Counted from the stretch's first letter, positions 53,497 to 63,820 are shown. The stretch: 64,000 nt of DNA from Thermogemmatispora onikobensis (GCF_001748285.1 NZ_BDGT01000014.1:1-64000), one strand, 5' to 3'. Made by a program: numbers and translations. Notes: a model not told the origin generated them from the letters alone.

Positions 53497-53799
53497 GATG
53501 CTATCGTCCTGCTCTCGTAGCTCGCTGAACACTGTCAAAACCCTCCTGCGGAGCAACTTCCTCGCCGCCAGCCAGCACCAGCCAGTGTGAGACCGTCACA
53601 GCGTTTTACTCTTACTATAGAGGATCTCCGCCGGAGAGGACTACAGCAAATTTGCCGAAATCCTTGTCTTTTCATTATGGCACCGCCTGAGATGGAAGGC
53701 AAGCCCTTCTGTGGGGGGCAGAACAGGCGAAAATGGCCGCTGGGCAGCGCCCTGGCCGCACTTTGTGGTATCATGAGAAAAGCATGCTGGAACGTTCTC

Positions 53800-53828
53800 T
53801 TGACAGAGGAGGACCCTTTCGTTAGAGT
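53800..53828 (+). promoter_or_regulatory. promoter of the zinc-ribbon/TPR gene
   Basis: TTGACA (53800-53805), 17-nt spacer, TAGAGT (53823-53828). Leader about 110 nt. Confidence 0.6.
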
Positions 53829-53944
53829 AGGTCCCGGGTCCCTATATGCTTGCATGCTGCTGTTCCACCGTTTCTGCGATGTCTACGTGTTTGTATGTAT
53901 GAGGGAACGTTGTTAAAACGATGTGCTGAGCAGGGAGGAGGCCC

Positions 53945-55657
53945 ATGGGGGGCTGTTTGGACGCCGAAGGATGTGGTTATCAGAATCCCGATAAAGTGCG
54001 TTTTTGCGCCCAATGTGGAATTCCGACCAGAGGCTCATTCCTGCTGGGGCGCTATGAAATTATGGATCTGCTTTCTCGCGACCGCCAGACGGTGACGCTG
54101 CAGGCTCTCGATCACCATCGCGGGCTGCCCGTGACGGTGCGTGTGCTGCGCCCGCGCGAGACAACGGAGCAGGAGCGGGAAGAGTTCCTGCAAGATGCGG
54201 AGCTGGCCATGTCGCTCTCCAGCCGGGTCAATGAGCCGGGGAGCATTCGCGTGACCGATTATGGCCAGGATGGTCCGGTTGCCTTTCTGGTCAAGACAGA
54301 ATTCGATCCGGCGCGCCAGCCCGCCCGTCAGTTTCGTCCCCATATGACGGTCCGTGTGGGCAGCGACCTCTTGTGGTCGGAGGCCGAGGCGACGGTCCAG
54401 GCCGCGGCTGGGGTGAAGGAGGAGGAGGGAGGAGCGGAGGATGAGGTCAGTACTGAGCGCTATCCCGCGCTGCCCCGCCGGTCCATCTCGCAGCAGCGCC
54501 AGACGACTCCAACGGGCGTGCGTGACTGGCTGGCGGAGGCCAATGCGCTCTATGAGCAGCAGCGCTATGAGGAGGCGCTGGCGGCCTACGAGGTGGCTAT
54601 TCGCTCCCAGGGGAACCCGGTGGAGGCCTGGATCGGCAAGGGGGCTACCCTGATGCTCCTTGGGCGCCCGGAGGAGGCGCTGGCGGCCTACGATTATGCC
54701 TTGCGTCTGCGCCCGGACGATCCTGAGCTGTGGAACTCGCGCGCCAGTGTCTTGCATGAGCTGGGCCGCTACGATGAGGAGATGTATTGCTACGATCAGG
54801 CGCTGGCCCTCGATCCGAATTCGGCCTTCGCCTGGAGTGGCCGTGGCATGGCGCTGGCCGAGCAGAATCGCCCGGAGGAGGCCCTGCTGGCTTTCGATCG
54901 GGCCCTGGTGCTTGATCCCAATCAGAGCGTCATCTGGCAGGCCATGAGCGATACGCTCTATAGCTTGCAGCGCTATGAGGAGGCACTCATTGCGGTCGAT
55001 CGGGCCCTGGAGCTGGAGAGCCAGCGCGCTTCTTTGTGGGATATTAAGGGCAATATTTTGCGCCGCCTCAAGCAGCCCGATCAGGCCCTCCCGCTCCATG
55101 AGCGCGCGCTGCAGTTGGAGCCGCAGAATGCCCTCTACTCTTTTGATAAGGCCAACGATCTGCGCGATCTGCGGCGCTATGCGGAGGCGCTTGCAGCCTA
55201 CGATGAAGCCTTAGAACTTGATCCTACCCTGGCCGGCGCATGGTATAATCGAGGAAACGTCCTGGCTGCCCTCCACATGTATGAGGATGCCCTGGAATCC
55301 TATAATCAGGCGCTCCGCTACGATGATGGCCTGATCTCCGCCTGGTATAACAAGGGCAGCCTCCTCCATGAGCTGGGACGCTATGAGGAGGCCCTGGAGG
55401 CTTTCGATCGCGCTTTGGCCCTCGATGCCCACTATATCGCTGCCTGGAACAATAAGGGATTGTCGCTCTTCGCTCTGGGCCGTCTGGAGGAGGCCCTGGC
55501 GGCCCTGGATCAGGCGACGGCCTTCGCTCCCGAGGAACCCGATGCCTGGCATAATAAGGCGGTCGTGCTCGAACGCCTGGGACGCAGCGAGGAAGCCCGC
55601 TCCTGTCAGGAGTGGGTGCGCTCTCTGGAGCAGCAGGCGGCGTTGCGCAAGACCTGA
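53945..55657 (+). CDS. zinc-ribbon protein with a truncated kinase N-lobe and 11 TPRs
   Basis: 570 residues. The start has a zinc-ribbon-like CLDAEGCGYQNPDKVRFCAQCG. Residues about 30-125 align by eye with the kinase N-lobe of the next gene (GRYEIMDLLSRDRQTVTLQALDHHRGLPVTVRVLRP; TDYGQDGPVAFLV against LDYGRDGPSVFLI). The ATP lysine (VAIK in the paralogue) reads VTVR, the glycine loop is lost, and there is no C-lobe. A 65-residue linker leads to 11 tandem TPRs (about 195-560), each ending with the xAW/xxW pattern. So it is probably a phosphorylation-independent scaffold derived from a kinase gene. GGGAGGAGG precedes the ATG. Confidence 0.85.
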   Translation: MGGCLDAEGCGYQNPDKVRFCAQCGIPTRGSFLLGRYEIMDLLSRDRQTVTLQALDHHRGLPVTVRVLRPRETTEQEREEFLQDAELAMSLSSRVNEPGSIRVTDYGQDGPVAFLVKTEFDPARQPARQFRPHMTVRVGSDLLWSEAEATVQAAAGVKEEEGGAEDEVSTERYPALPRRSISQQRQTTPTGVRDWLAEANALYEQQRYEEALAAYEVAIRSQGNPVEAWIGKGATLMLLGRPEEALAAYDYALRLRPDDPELWNSRASVLHELGRYDEEMYCYDQALALDPNSAFAWSGRGMALAEQNRPEEALLAFDRALVLDPNQSVIWQAMSDTLYSLQRYEEALIAVDRALELESQRASLWDIKGNILRRLKQPDQALPLHERALQLEPQNALYSFDKANDLRDLRRYAEALAAYDEALELDPTLAGAWYNRGNVLAALHMYEDALESYNQALRYDDGLISAWYNKGSLLHELGRYEEALEAFDRALALDAHYIAAWNNKGLSLFALGRLEEALAALDQATAFAPEEPDAWHNKAVVLERLGRSEEARSCQEWVRSLEQQAALRKT

Positions 55658-55782
55658 CAGAGACACTGGCTGGATACCCCGGGTGGCTACGCTCTCTCGT
55701 GAGCTGAGCCGAGCTGAGCCGCGCCTGGTTGGTGTCGATGGCGCCACGGAGAGACTGTGAGAGACTGAAAGAGGAGGAGGGC

Positions 55783-57582
55783 ATGCGACGCTGCGCCGAC
55801 CTGGATGACTGCGGATACGAGAATCGTGAGTCTGATCTCTTTTGCCGGGCCTGCGCTCTCCCTCTATTGGGGACAGCGCTCGCCGGTCGCTATGTCGTTG
55901 AGGCTTTGATTAGTAAGGGGGGCTATGCCGCGGTCTTCCGTGGAATCGATCGCCATTTGTCTCGCCATGTGGCGATCAAGCTGCTCCTGCCAAGCAGGAC
56001 AACCACGGCTGAACGCGAGCATTTTTTGCGTGAGGCCCGGATTGCCGCGGCCCTGGATCATCCCAATATTGCCCCGGTGCTGGACTATGGCCGCGATGGC
56101 CCGAGTGTCTTTTTGATTATGCCCCTCTATACCGCGGGTTCACTGCGGACGCGCCTGGCCAATGCAGCTGGCCCTCTGCCCTTCTGGGAGACGGTTCAGC
56201 ATTTTCATCAGTTGGTGTCGGCCCTGCATTATGCTCATACGCGCCCTCGCCCGGTGATTCATCGCGATATTAAGCCCGAGAATCTCTTGATCCATCAGGA
56301 AGATCATCGCCTGGTGATCACCGACTTCGGCATCGCCCGCGCTCTGGAGCCGGGGGCCCGCGTAGGGATGACGGTGACGGTGCGCGGTACGGTCGGCTAT
56401 ATGGCCCCCGAGCAGGCTCACGGCATTGTCGATCCCCGCAGCGATCAATACGGTTGTGCGGTCGTCCTCTACGAAATGCTCACCGGTTATCATCCCCATG
56501 ATCCGCTCAGTGGCGTGATTGTGCCTCCTTCCTCGCTGAATCGCGAGCTGACTCCAGAACTGGATGAGGTGCTGCTGCGGGCCCTGGCTGCGCGCCCGGA
56601 GGAGCGCTATAGCGATATGTTGGAGTTTCAGTATGACTTTGATCGCGCCTTGCAGCCCGGCCAGGGAGCGCGGGCCCTGGTGGTGCGCTCGCGCGAGGTA
56701 GGGCGTCTGCCCCCGACGGCAGGATCGCGGCGGGCCTTGCCTGCTCAGGCTCAGGCCCCGGCGGCCCTCCAGAGCGAGGCTGAGAGCAACGGGGTGGAGG
56801 CGCGGGTCAGCGCTGCCCTGCCGGTTCAGCAGCAGACGCGGATTTCGTCGCGCATCAGCAGCAGCGTGCGTGAGAAGTGTCAGGAGGGGGACCAGCTCTT
56901 GCGCCAGCAACACTATGCGCAGGCACTGCGAGCCTATGAGGAGGCGCTCCAGCTCTCTCCCCGCAATTTCCATGCCTGGAATGGCAAGGGGACAGCCCTC
57001 TACAATCAGGGGAATTATCGCAAGGCCTATGAGGCTTTTCAGCGTGCGACGGAGATCGATCCCGAGAGCGCGGTGGTCTGGGTGAGCGCTGGCCTGGCTC
57101 TCCATCGGCTGCAGCGCTATCAGCAGGCCCTGGTCCACTTTGAGCGGGCCCTGGCTCTCGATCCTCATTATGTGGCGGCCTGGAATGGGAAGGCCGATGC
57201 TCAGCTGGATATGGGCCTGACCAGTGAGGCGCTGGCTTCCTATGAGCAGGCCCTGGCCTGCGATCCCCATAGTTTTCATGCCTGGAATGGCCTGGGCAAT
57301 GCCCGCTCGGCGCTCCACGATTTTGCCGGGGCGGTCGAAGCCTATACGCGGGCCCTCCTGATTAATCCGCGCAGCGCGGTGGCCTGGTGCAATAAGGCGG
57401 AGGCTCTTTTGCGCCTCGGCCATCATCGCGCCGCTCTCGATGCGCTCAATGAGGCCACCGAGCTTGATCGTAGCTATGCCCGCGCCTGGATGTTGAAGGC
57501 GGAGATCTACGAGTTGCTCGGCCAGTATCAGGAGGCTCAAAAGGCTCGCCGCCGCATGCGACCCTGGGGACCGCTGAGCTGA
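55783..57582 (+). CDS. zinc-ribbon Ser/Thr kinase with C-terminal TPRs
   Basis: 599 residues. N-terminal ribbon CADLDDCGYENRESDLFCRACALPL, then a complete kinase domain (about 32-295): ISKGGYAAVFRG glycine loop, HVAIKLLLP lysine, HRDIKPENLLI, DFGIARAL, MAPEQ. A linker of about 75 residues follows, then seven TPRs (about 365-595). No TM helix is seen, so it is cytoplasmic. ATG 55783 has GAGGAGG directly upstream; in-frame ATGs from 55729 lack one. It follows the N-lobe-only paralogue by 125 nt, and both may be one transcript. Confidence 0.93.
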   Translation: MRRCADLDDCGYENRESDLFCRACALPLLGTALAGRYVVEALISKGGYAAVFRGIDRHLSRHVAIKLLLPSRTTTAEREHFLREARIAAALDHPNIAPVLDYGRDGPSVFLIMPLYTAGSLRTRLANAAGPLPFWETVQHFHQLVSALHYAHTRPRPVIHRDIKPENLLIHQEDHRLVITDFGIARALEPGARVGMTVTVRGTVGYMAPEQAHGIVDPRSDQYGCAVVLYEMLTGYHPHDPLSGVIVPPSSLNRELTPELDEVLLRALAARPEERYSDMLEFQYDFDRALQPGQGARALVVRSREVGRLPPTAGSRRALPAQAQAPAALQSEAESNGVEARVSAALPVQQQTRISSRISSSVREKCQEGDQLLRQQHYAQALRAYEEALQLSPRNFHAWNGKGTALYNQGNYRKAYEAFQRATEIDPESAVVWVSAGLALHRLQRYQQALVHFERALALDPHYVAAWNGKADAQLDMGLTSEALASYEQALACDPHSFHAWNGLGNARSALHDFAGAVEAYTRALLINPRSAVAWCNKAEALLRLGHHRAALDALNEATELDRSYARAWMLKAEIYELLGQYQEAQKARRRMRPWGPLS

Positions 57583-57736
57583 GCTGCGCTCTTTCTCCTC
57601 GCAGCCCCGCTCCGATCTGCTCTCTTGTTCTTGTCTCCTCTCTCCTCGATTTCCTTGTCTCCTCTTCTTCCTCTCAAGTTATATAGAGATCTTCAGCTTT
57701 TTTGGTGAATTATAATGGAAACTAAGGTGATCTGCT

Positions 57737-58324
57737 ATGGCTATCACTTCCTTCCTGGTCGGTGAGGAGGAGACCCCGATGGGAGCGCGTTTTCGTACCC
57801 CCAGGGCGCTGCGCAGAAACGAGGAGGCGCTGGCTGTTCCCAGGCTGATGGTCGCTGGGGCCGGGCTGCTGAATGAGACGGAGGAGCTGCCCGGAACGGT
57901 TTGCTATGATCTGGCTGAAGAGTATCTGGCCAGGCTCGATGCCTGCTATCAGCGGCTGAGCAAAGAGCATGCCCATCTGCGCCGGCGCCTGGCTTTAACG
58001 CATCGCCTGGTGGTGGGGGTGTTGCCAATGAGTATGCTCTCCCTGGGTCTGGCCCTGGCCGGTCTCTTGCTGGCCCTGCCTCTGGAATGGAGCATCGGGG
58101 CAGCCTCGCTGGCGGTGGTGCTCACGCTGCTACTGCTGCGCTTCCATCAGCGCTCTCAGCGCGAGCTGGAGGAGCATCTGCAACAGCTGCATGAGCTGTA
58201 TGCGGCCTATCTGGAATGCTTCCGGGCCTATGAGGTGGCTGACGTTCAGCAACGTGGGGAGGCTCTTGCTTCTCTGTTTGAGCACTGGGTGGGGCCGCAT
58301 CAGCCCCCTCGCTCGTGTGAGTAA
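57737..58324 (+). CDS. two-TM membrane protein with flanking coiled coils
   Basis: 195 residues: a polar N-terminus, a helical segment (CYDLAEEYLARLDACYQRLSKEHAHLRRRLALTHRL), two TM helices (VVGVLPMSMLSLGLALAGLLLAL and WSIGAASLAVVLTLLLLRF), and a second coiled segment (HQRSQRELEEHLQQLHELYAAYLECFRAYEVADVQ). The helix-TM-TM-helix plan resembles small bacterial membrane domains found beside signalling proteins (TRADD-N-associated type); this match is by layout only. AAGGTGAT is 7 nt before the ATG, and TATAAT (57711-57716) may be its -10. It shares its plan with the next gene. Confidence 0.65.
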   Translation: MAITSFLVGEEETPMGARFRTPRALRRNEEALAVPRLMVAGAGLLNETEELPGTVCYDLAEEYLARLDACYQRLSKEHAHLRRRLALTHRLVVGVLPMSMLSLGLALAGLLLALPLEWSIGAASLAVVLTLLLLRFHQRSQRELEEHLQQLHELYAAYLECFRAYEVADVQQRGEALASLFEHWVGPHQPPRSCE

Positions 58325-58335
58325 TATATGTTTTC

Positions 58336-58365
58336 TATTGTTTTTACCTAGAACATAAAACAATA
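58336..58365 (+). promoter_or_regulatory. AT-rich inverted repeat between the two membrane-protein genes
   Basis: TATTGTTTT (58336-58344) and AAAACAATA (58357-58365) form a perfect 9-bp dyad with a 12-nt centre, in a locally AT-rich strip. TTGTTT (58338-58343) could also serve as a -35 box. It may be an operator/promoter for the next gene. Confidence 0.45.
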
Positions 58366-58411
58366 TATGATATGAGTAGTAAGCGATCCTGTGCCGGGTT
58401 GGGGGGCTGGT

Positions 58412-59014
58412 ATGCGTGATCACTCGGCAGAGCAGGGAGCGGGCCCGTCCGAGGAGGCTGAGGGCACATCGCGCCGGACCAGGCGCCGCCAGGTCCAGGC
58501 GAAGGTGGTGGCATCCCCTTCTGAGCCGCTGGCATACTTTCCCGACCATCTGGCTGATTTCTATCAATTGCTTAAGTCGGACTATGAAGAGCTTCGCCGT
58601 GCCAATCGTATCATCTTCTATGAGACGCGGGTCATTGTCTGGCTCTGCGTGATTGTGGCTTTGGTGATTATGTTCAGGGCCTCCGTTGTGGGTGGCTCGA
58701 TTCTCTCGGTGGCGACGCTGCTGGTAAGCCTGATTGGTAAGCTGATCAAGGTTAAGAGCAGCGAGCGGGAGGATCTGGGAAAGCGGCTGGAGGCGCTGCG
58801 CCTGACGACGTTGGAGATTGAACGCATCTGTCTCAGTTTGCATCTGGCCCGCTCCATTAGCGATCAGCAGCGCCGTGATCGGCTGCTGGAGGAGCTGGCG
58901 GAGGAGCGGGGCCTGACCAGCGAAGAGGCGAGGCAGTCCCCTGCTGCCGGTTCTCCTATTGCCGACCAGGAGCCTGGGATGCAGCAGTTTCCGCCCCAGG
59001 AAGGGCGGACCTAG
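58412..59014 (+). CDS. two-TM membrane protein, second of the pair
   Basis: About 200 residues. N-terminal 40 residues are charged and low complexity. Then YFPDHLADFYQLLKSDYEELRRANRIIFYETR, two TM helices (VIVWLCVIVALVIMFRA and VGGSILSVATLLVSLIGKLI), and a helical segment (EREDLGKRLEALRLTTLEIERICLSLHLARSI) with a disordered tail. The helix-TM-TM-helix form matches TRADD-N-associated membrane domains in outline, but I cannot confirm it. ATG 58412 is preferred because GGGGGG lies 6 nt upstream; GTG 58391 is possible. It ends before a strong bidirectional stem-loop. Confidence 0.65.
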   Translation: MRDHSAEQGAGPSEEAEGTSRRTRRRQVQAKVVASPSEPLAYFPDHLADFYQLLKSDYEELRRANRIIFYETRVIVWLCVIVALVIMFRASVVGGSILSVATLLVSLIGKLIKVKSSEREDLGKRLEALRLTTLEIERICLSLHLARSISDQQRRDRLLEELAEERGLTSEEARQSPAAGSPIADQEPGMQQFPPQEGRT

Positions 59015-59071
59015 CGCGTTGCGACTAAGGCAGAGAGTGAACAGCCGCAGCATTCCCCGGATCTCCTTTAA

Positions 59072-59136
59072 GGACGAGCAAGAGGAGCGAAGGTCGAGTA
59101 CCCAGGCCAGGGTGGGCCTTCGCTCCTTGCTTGTCC
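59072..59136. terminator. long stem-loop between convergent genes
   Basis: Arms at 59072-59093 (GGACGAGCAAG, then GGAGCGAAGG) and 59117-59136 (CCTTCGCTCC, then TTGCTTGTCC) pair over about 20 bp with one small bulge and one G-U pair. It lies between two converging stops and probably ends transcription from both sides. No U-tract. Confidence 0.7.
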
Positions 59137-59166
59137 TGGTCGCGGTAAGGTGCCGGATGCAGCCGC

Positions 59167-60201
59167 TCACGGAGACTGGTGGGCTGCCCGGTCAGGAGGG
59201 GGGGCGGCGATGGTGTTGCGCAGGAGACCTAGCCCGGCGATCTCTAGCTCTACGACGTCGCCCGCCACCAGCCAGCGATGGCGCTCCTGGCCAAGTTCGA
59301 GCAGGCAGCCGCCGCCGCAGGTGCCGGAGCCCAGGATGTCGCCAGGGCGCAGGCGGACGTGCTGTGAGGCGCGCTCGATCATCTGGGGAAAGGTGTAGTG
59401 GATCTCCTGAAAGTTGGCTTCGGTCAGGAGGAGGCCATTGACGCGGGCGCGCATGGGGAGGTCGAAGCGCTCGTGGGCGCCGCTGCCACGGCGGTAGGGC
59501 TGCAGCTCGTCGGGCGTGACCAGGCAGGGACCGAAGGAGGTGGCGAAGTCTTTGCCTTTGGCAGGTCCCAGCTGGACGGCCATTTCCTGAAGCTGGAGGT
59601 CGCGCGCGCTCCAGTCGTTCATAATCATATAGCCTGCAATGTAGTCGGCAGCTTCCTCGGCGGCGATGTCCTGGCCCTTGCGCCCGATGACGGCGGCCAT
59701 CTCTAGCTCATAGTCCAATGCCTGGCTGTGGCGTGGATAGGGAATCGCTTCGTCGTGCCCGTAGAGGGCCGAGGTGTTCGAGAAATAGAAGACAGGAATC
59801 TGGTACCATTGCGGCGGCACCTCCAGTCCGCTGCGGGCGCGGGCGTTGCGCACGTGGGCCTCGAAGGCGAAGAAGTCGCGGATGGTGGGAGGGGTGGGAA
59901 TGGGCGGGCGCAGGTGGACCTGCTCCAGCGGGTAGGCCAGTCCTTCTTGACTTTGCAGCCATCTTGGTTCACGCTGGCTGGCCAGGGCGAAGGCAGCGCG
60001 CAGTCGCTCCCAGGCCGCTGCTCCTTGCTGAAGGAGGGCCAACACTGTGGAAGGAAGGGGCTCTTCGCTGCCTGCGCTGAGAGATCCGGCAGCCAAGCGA
60101 CCAAGGGCGGCCAGGTCGAGAACGAGGCTGTTGAGGAGGACGCCGGCCCTCCCCTCGTCGCACGGTGCGGTGGGGTTGAGGACATAGGTTACCAGTTTCA
60201 T
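59167..60201 (-). CDS. fumarylacetoacetate hydrolase family protein
   Basis: 344 residues. Catalytic-core marks: IRDFFAFEAHVRNARA, PVFYFSNTSALYGHDEAIPYP, LDYELEMAAVIGRKGQDI (metal-binding ExE plus D), MIMNDWSARDLQLQEM, GPAKGKDFATSFGPCLVTPDEL, GDILGSGTCGGGCLLEL. This is the long form with an N-terminal cap, like fumarylacetoacetases and acylpyruvases; substrate unknown. Metal residues appear complete, so it should be active. A likely role is hydrolysis of a 1,3-diketone acid from amino acid or aromatic breakdown. It precedes nothing on its strand and is downstream of the MBL-fold gene by 203 nt. Confidence 0.9.
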   Translation of the reverse strand: MKLVTYVLNPTAPCDEGRAGVLLNSLVLDLAALGRLAAGSLSAGSEEPLPSTVLALLQQGAAAWERLRAAFALASQREPRWLQSQEGLAYPLEQVHLRPPIPTPPTIRDFFAFEAHVRNARARSGLEVPPQWYQIPVFYFSNTSALYGHDEAIPYPRHSQALDYELEMAAVIGRKGQDIAAEEAADYIAGYMIMNDWSARDLQLQEMAVQLGPAKGKDFATSFGPCLVTPDELQPYRRGSGAHERFDLPMRARVNGLLLTEANFQEIHYTFPQMIERASQHVRLRPGDILGSGTCGGGCLLELGQERHRWLVAGDVVELEIAGLGLLRNTIAAPPPDRAAHQSP

Positions 60202-60404
60202 GGGCTTCTACCTCCAGAGAGACCTCGGCTGGTGGGCCGAGTGGGGAAAGCAGTCGACTCGACGTGCTTGTGCTGATGCTGGCTGGGGTCCCTCTTCCTG
60301 CAGGAGGCCTCTCTATCTCCTTCTCTGCTGTGAGGGCCGGAGATGCGAGCGATGCTGAAGAAGGAGAAGAGAGGCTCAGCCTGACGCTGGCTTACGCGGG
60401 ACGA

Positions 60405-61349
<945 letters not shown>

Positions 61350-61669
61350 GTCTTCTCTTTCCTCCCTTGTTGGTCTCCTGCCTGGCTGGCTGGCTGGGTC
61401 CCTGACGGTGCCGCCAGCCAGACCTTCCTTGGGCCTGGTAGCCCCAAGGCGGAGGTGCTATTGTGAACTCCCTGATCCTTTCCTTGCTGGTCCTGATACA
61501 GTATCGCACGTCTTCCCAGCCTTGGCGAGGGGAATCGTTATGTGCTGGCCGCTCGGGCCTTCTCCTTGCTGAGGACGACTTTCCATGCTCGCTGCTGGGA
61601 AAGGTCATTATGACCTATCTATATCGAAAAAAATAAATTTAACATGGGCAAAATTGGGGCATATAACTA
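61350..61669. other. divergent intergenic region with a GATAC palindrome
   Basis: About 320 nt between the MBL-fold gene and the exporter promoter. GATAC-A-GTATC (61495-61505) is a perfect 11-bp palindrome that may be an operator. A short AT-rich strip lies at 61625-61645. No gene recognised. Confidence 0.4.
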
Positions 61670-61698
61670 TTGATCTTCGCCACTTATGCTGATATAAT
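61670..61698 (+). promoter_or_regulatory. promoter of the MFS exporter gene
   Basis: TTGATC (61670-61675), 17-nt spacer, TATAAT (61693-61698). Leader about 150 nt. Confidence 0.7.
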
Positions 61699-61855
61699 AG
61701 GTCACTGTGAGTGATCTCCGTTATCGGTTCTACCAGCTACCTGGAACTGGCTGACGATAAGCCCCGACCTGTTCCTGCGGAGGGACATGGGTCGTCTGCT
61801 GCTTTCGTTGGCGGTACACTTGTGCTAAGAGAACGAGTAAAGGGAGGTAAAGGGC

Positions 61856-63589
61856 ATGGTACAAGCAACAAGGCCGGCAAGCGGTCTGGGGCGCGGGACG
61901 AATCCCTGGCTGGCGCTGCTGGCGATGATGTTCGGGCTGTTTATGGCCCTGTTGGATCTGTCGATTGTGACGATTGCTTTGCCGGCCATTGTGCAACAGT
62001 TGCAGACCGATCTGACGATGGCTGGCTGGGTGTTGGATGCCTATAGCCTGGTGTTCGCTGTGCTGCTGGTGACCGTGGGGCGCCTGGCCGATCTGTTCGG
62101 GCGCAAGTGGATCTTTATGGCTGGGATGGCGGTCTTTATGCTGGGGTCGCTGCTCTGTGGACTGGCTCCTTCGATCGGCTGGTTGATTGGCTTCCGGGCG
62201 TTTCAGGCTGTGGGGGCGGCGGTGCTGAATCCCGTCAGTCTGGCCATTTTGATGGCCATCTTCCCCCGCGAGCAGCGGGGGGCGGCGGTCGGCCTCTGGG
62301 GTGCGGCGGCTGGTCTGGCTACGGCCCTTGGCCCGGTCCTGGGCGGGCTGATTGTCCAGACGCTGAGCTGGCGCTGGATTTTTTACGTCAATTTGCCGTT
62401 CTGCCTGGTTGGGCTGGTCCTGGTCTGGCTCTGGGTGCCGGAGACGCGCGAGGTGCGTCGGGATGGGCGCGCCGGGCGCCTGGATTGGTCCGGTTTGTTG
62501 TTGTTGAGTGTGGCCCTGTTCTCGCTGGTGCTGGCGGTGATGCAGGGCAATGATTGGGGGTGGGGTTCGCTGCCTACGCTGGCGCTCCTGGGCCTGGCCC
62601 TGGTCGGTCTGGCGGTCTTTGTCGGGGTCGAGCTGCGTGTGCGGGAGCCGATGGTCAACCTGCGCCTCTTCGGGATTCGTAGCTTCCTGCTCTCGGATGT
62701 GGCGATGTTGCTCTTCGGGGTGGCGATGCAGGGGGCCTTTGTGATGGCTGTCTTCTACTTTACCGAGCTGCGTGGCTACGGGCAGCTGGAGGCAGCCTAT
62801 GCTTTGCTGCCGCTACCGCTGGCCTCACTAGTCCTATCGCTGCTGATGGGGGCTGTCGGGCGCCGCCTGCCGCCGCTCCTGGTGGGCCTGACGGGGCTGC
62901 TGCTGGTGGCGCTGGGGTTCACCCTGCTGGCGCTGGTGAGCGCCTCGGCGGGATCGCTCGACACGGCCTGGCGCCTGGCCTTGATTGGCGTGGGCATGGG
63001 CATGTGTTTCCAGAGCTTCCCCACCTTTGCTCTCAGCGAGGTGCCCCCGGCTCAGCTTGGGGTCGGCAGCGGGATTCTGAATACCTTCCGCCAGGTGGGC
63101 TTTGCGCTCGGGGTGGCTGTGCTGATTGCCCTCTTCACGGCCCAGCTTCAGCAGGATCTGCAGCAGGCCCAGCAGGAGAGCCTGCAGGTGGTGGCGAGCG
63201 ATCAGCAGTTGCCGCCGGCTTTGCGCAGTCACCTGGTGACGGCCTTGCGGCAGGCACAGACGGGACAGACGGCGACACAGGCTCAGACGGGAGGTACAAC
63301 GACGACGGTCGATTTGAGGCCACTGGCCCAGACGGTGCCTCCTGGCCCACAGCGGGAGGCTCTGCGTAGCCATCTGCAGATGTTGGGTGGGCGTATTAGC
63401 GCGATCTTCAAAGATGAGGTGATGGCGGCTTTTGCGGCGACGTGGTGGGCTTCTGCCGCCTTCGCTGCCCTGGGTCTGGGGTTGACGGCGCTGGCAGCTT
63501 TCTCGAGCAGGGGGAAGGGCCGCGCTCGTCAGGGCGCGCCCAGGGGCGGCGATGAGACGGTTATGGCTGAGGCGGGCGCCGTTTCCTAG
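61856..63589 (+). CDS. MFS drug exporter of the DHA2 (EmrB/QacA) type, 14 TM
   Basis: 577 residues with about 14 TM helices. DHA2 marks: FMALLDLSIVTIALPAIVQQL (motif D1), GRLADLFGRKWIFMAGMAVFMLGSLLCGL (motif A), FQAVGAAVLNPVSLAI (motif B) and GAAAGLATALGPVLGGLIVQTLSWRWIFYVNLP (motif C, antiporter signature). A long outer/inter-helix loop rich in Gln/Thr (about 425-500) stands before the last helix. AAGGGAGGTAAAG precedes the ATG. Proton-driven export of hydrophobic drugs is expected; the exact substrate is unknown. Confidence 0.93.
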   Translation: MVQATRPASGLGRGTNPWLALLAMMFGLFMALLDLSIVTIALPAIVQQLQTDLTMAGWVLDAYSLVFAVLLVTVGRLADLFGRKWIFMAGMAVFMLGSLLCGLAPSIGWLIGFRAFQAVGAAVLNPVSLAILMAIFPREQRGAAVGLWGAAAGLATALGPVLGGLIVQTLSWRWIFYVNLPFCLVGLVLVWLWVPETREVRRDGRAGRLDWSGLLLLSVALFSLVLAVMQGNDWGWGSLPTLALLGLALVGLAVFVGVELRVREPMVNLRLFGIRSFLLSDVAMLLFGVAMQGAFVMAVFYFTELRGYGQLEAAYALLPLPLASLVLSLLMGAVGRRLPPLLVGLTGLLLVALGFTLLALVSASAGSLDTAWRLALIGVGMGMCFQSFPTFALSEVPPAQLGVGSGILNTFRQVGFALGVAVLIALFTAQLQQDLQQAQQESLQVVASDQQLPPALRSHLVTALRQAQTGQTATQAQTGGTTTTVDLRPLAQTVPPGPQREALRSHLQMLGGRISAIFKDEVMAAFAATWWASAAFAALGLGLTALAAFSSRGKGRARQGAPRGGDETVMAEAGAVS

Positions 63590-63787
63590 CTGAGGATGGC
63601 CCTGCTCCTGTCAGACCCCACTGAGGTGGAGGGACTGGGGCCGGGCCTTCGGCTGGGCTGGTCCTGCGGCTCTGTCCCAAAGAGGGGCGAACAAACCGGC
63701 CCTGGCGCGTGGAGAAGAGGAGGAGTTGCACGCTGCCCTGCCCCGCGCGGCTCCGCTGGCTGAAGCCGGGAGCCTGGACTGCGAGCT

Positions 63788-63814
63788 GCCGCGGCTCGCT
63801 GCGAGGCCGCGGCT
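63788..63814. terminator. stem-loop between the exporter gene and the last gene
   Basis: GCCGCGGCTC and GAGGCCGCGGC pair with one bulged G. It begins a few bases past the stop of the minus-strand gene at 63821. No U-tract. Confidence 0.45.
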
Positions 63815-63820
63815 GGGTGG

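Noticed and set aside
54035-57540. Long minus-strand open frames opposite the TPR genes (54035-55099 and 56140-57540)
   Set aside because: The TPR periodicity of the sense strand creates repeated open antisense frames; no protein family is seen.
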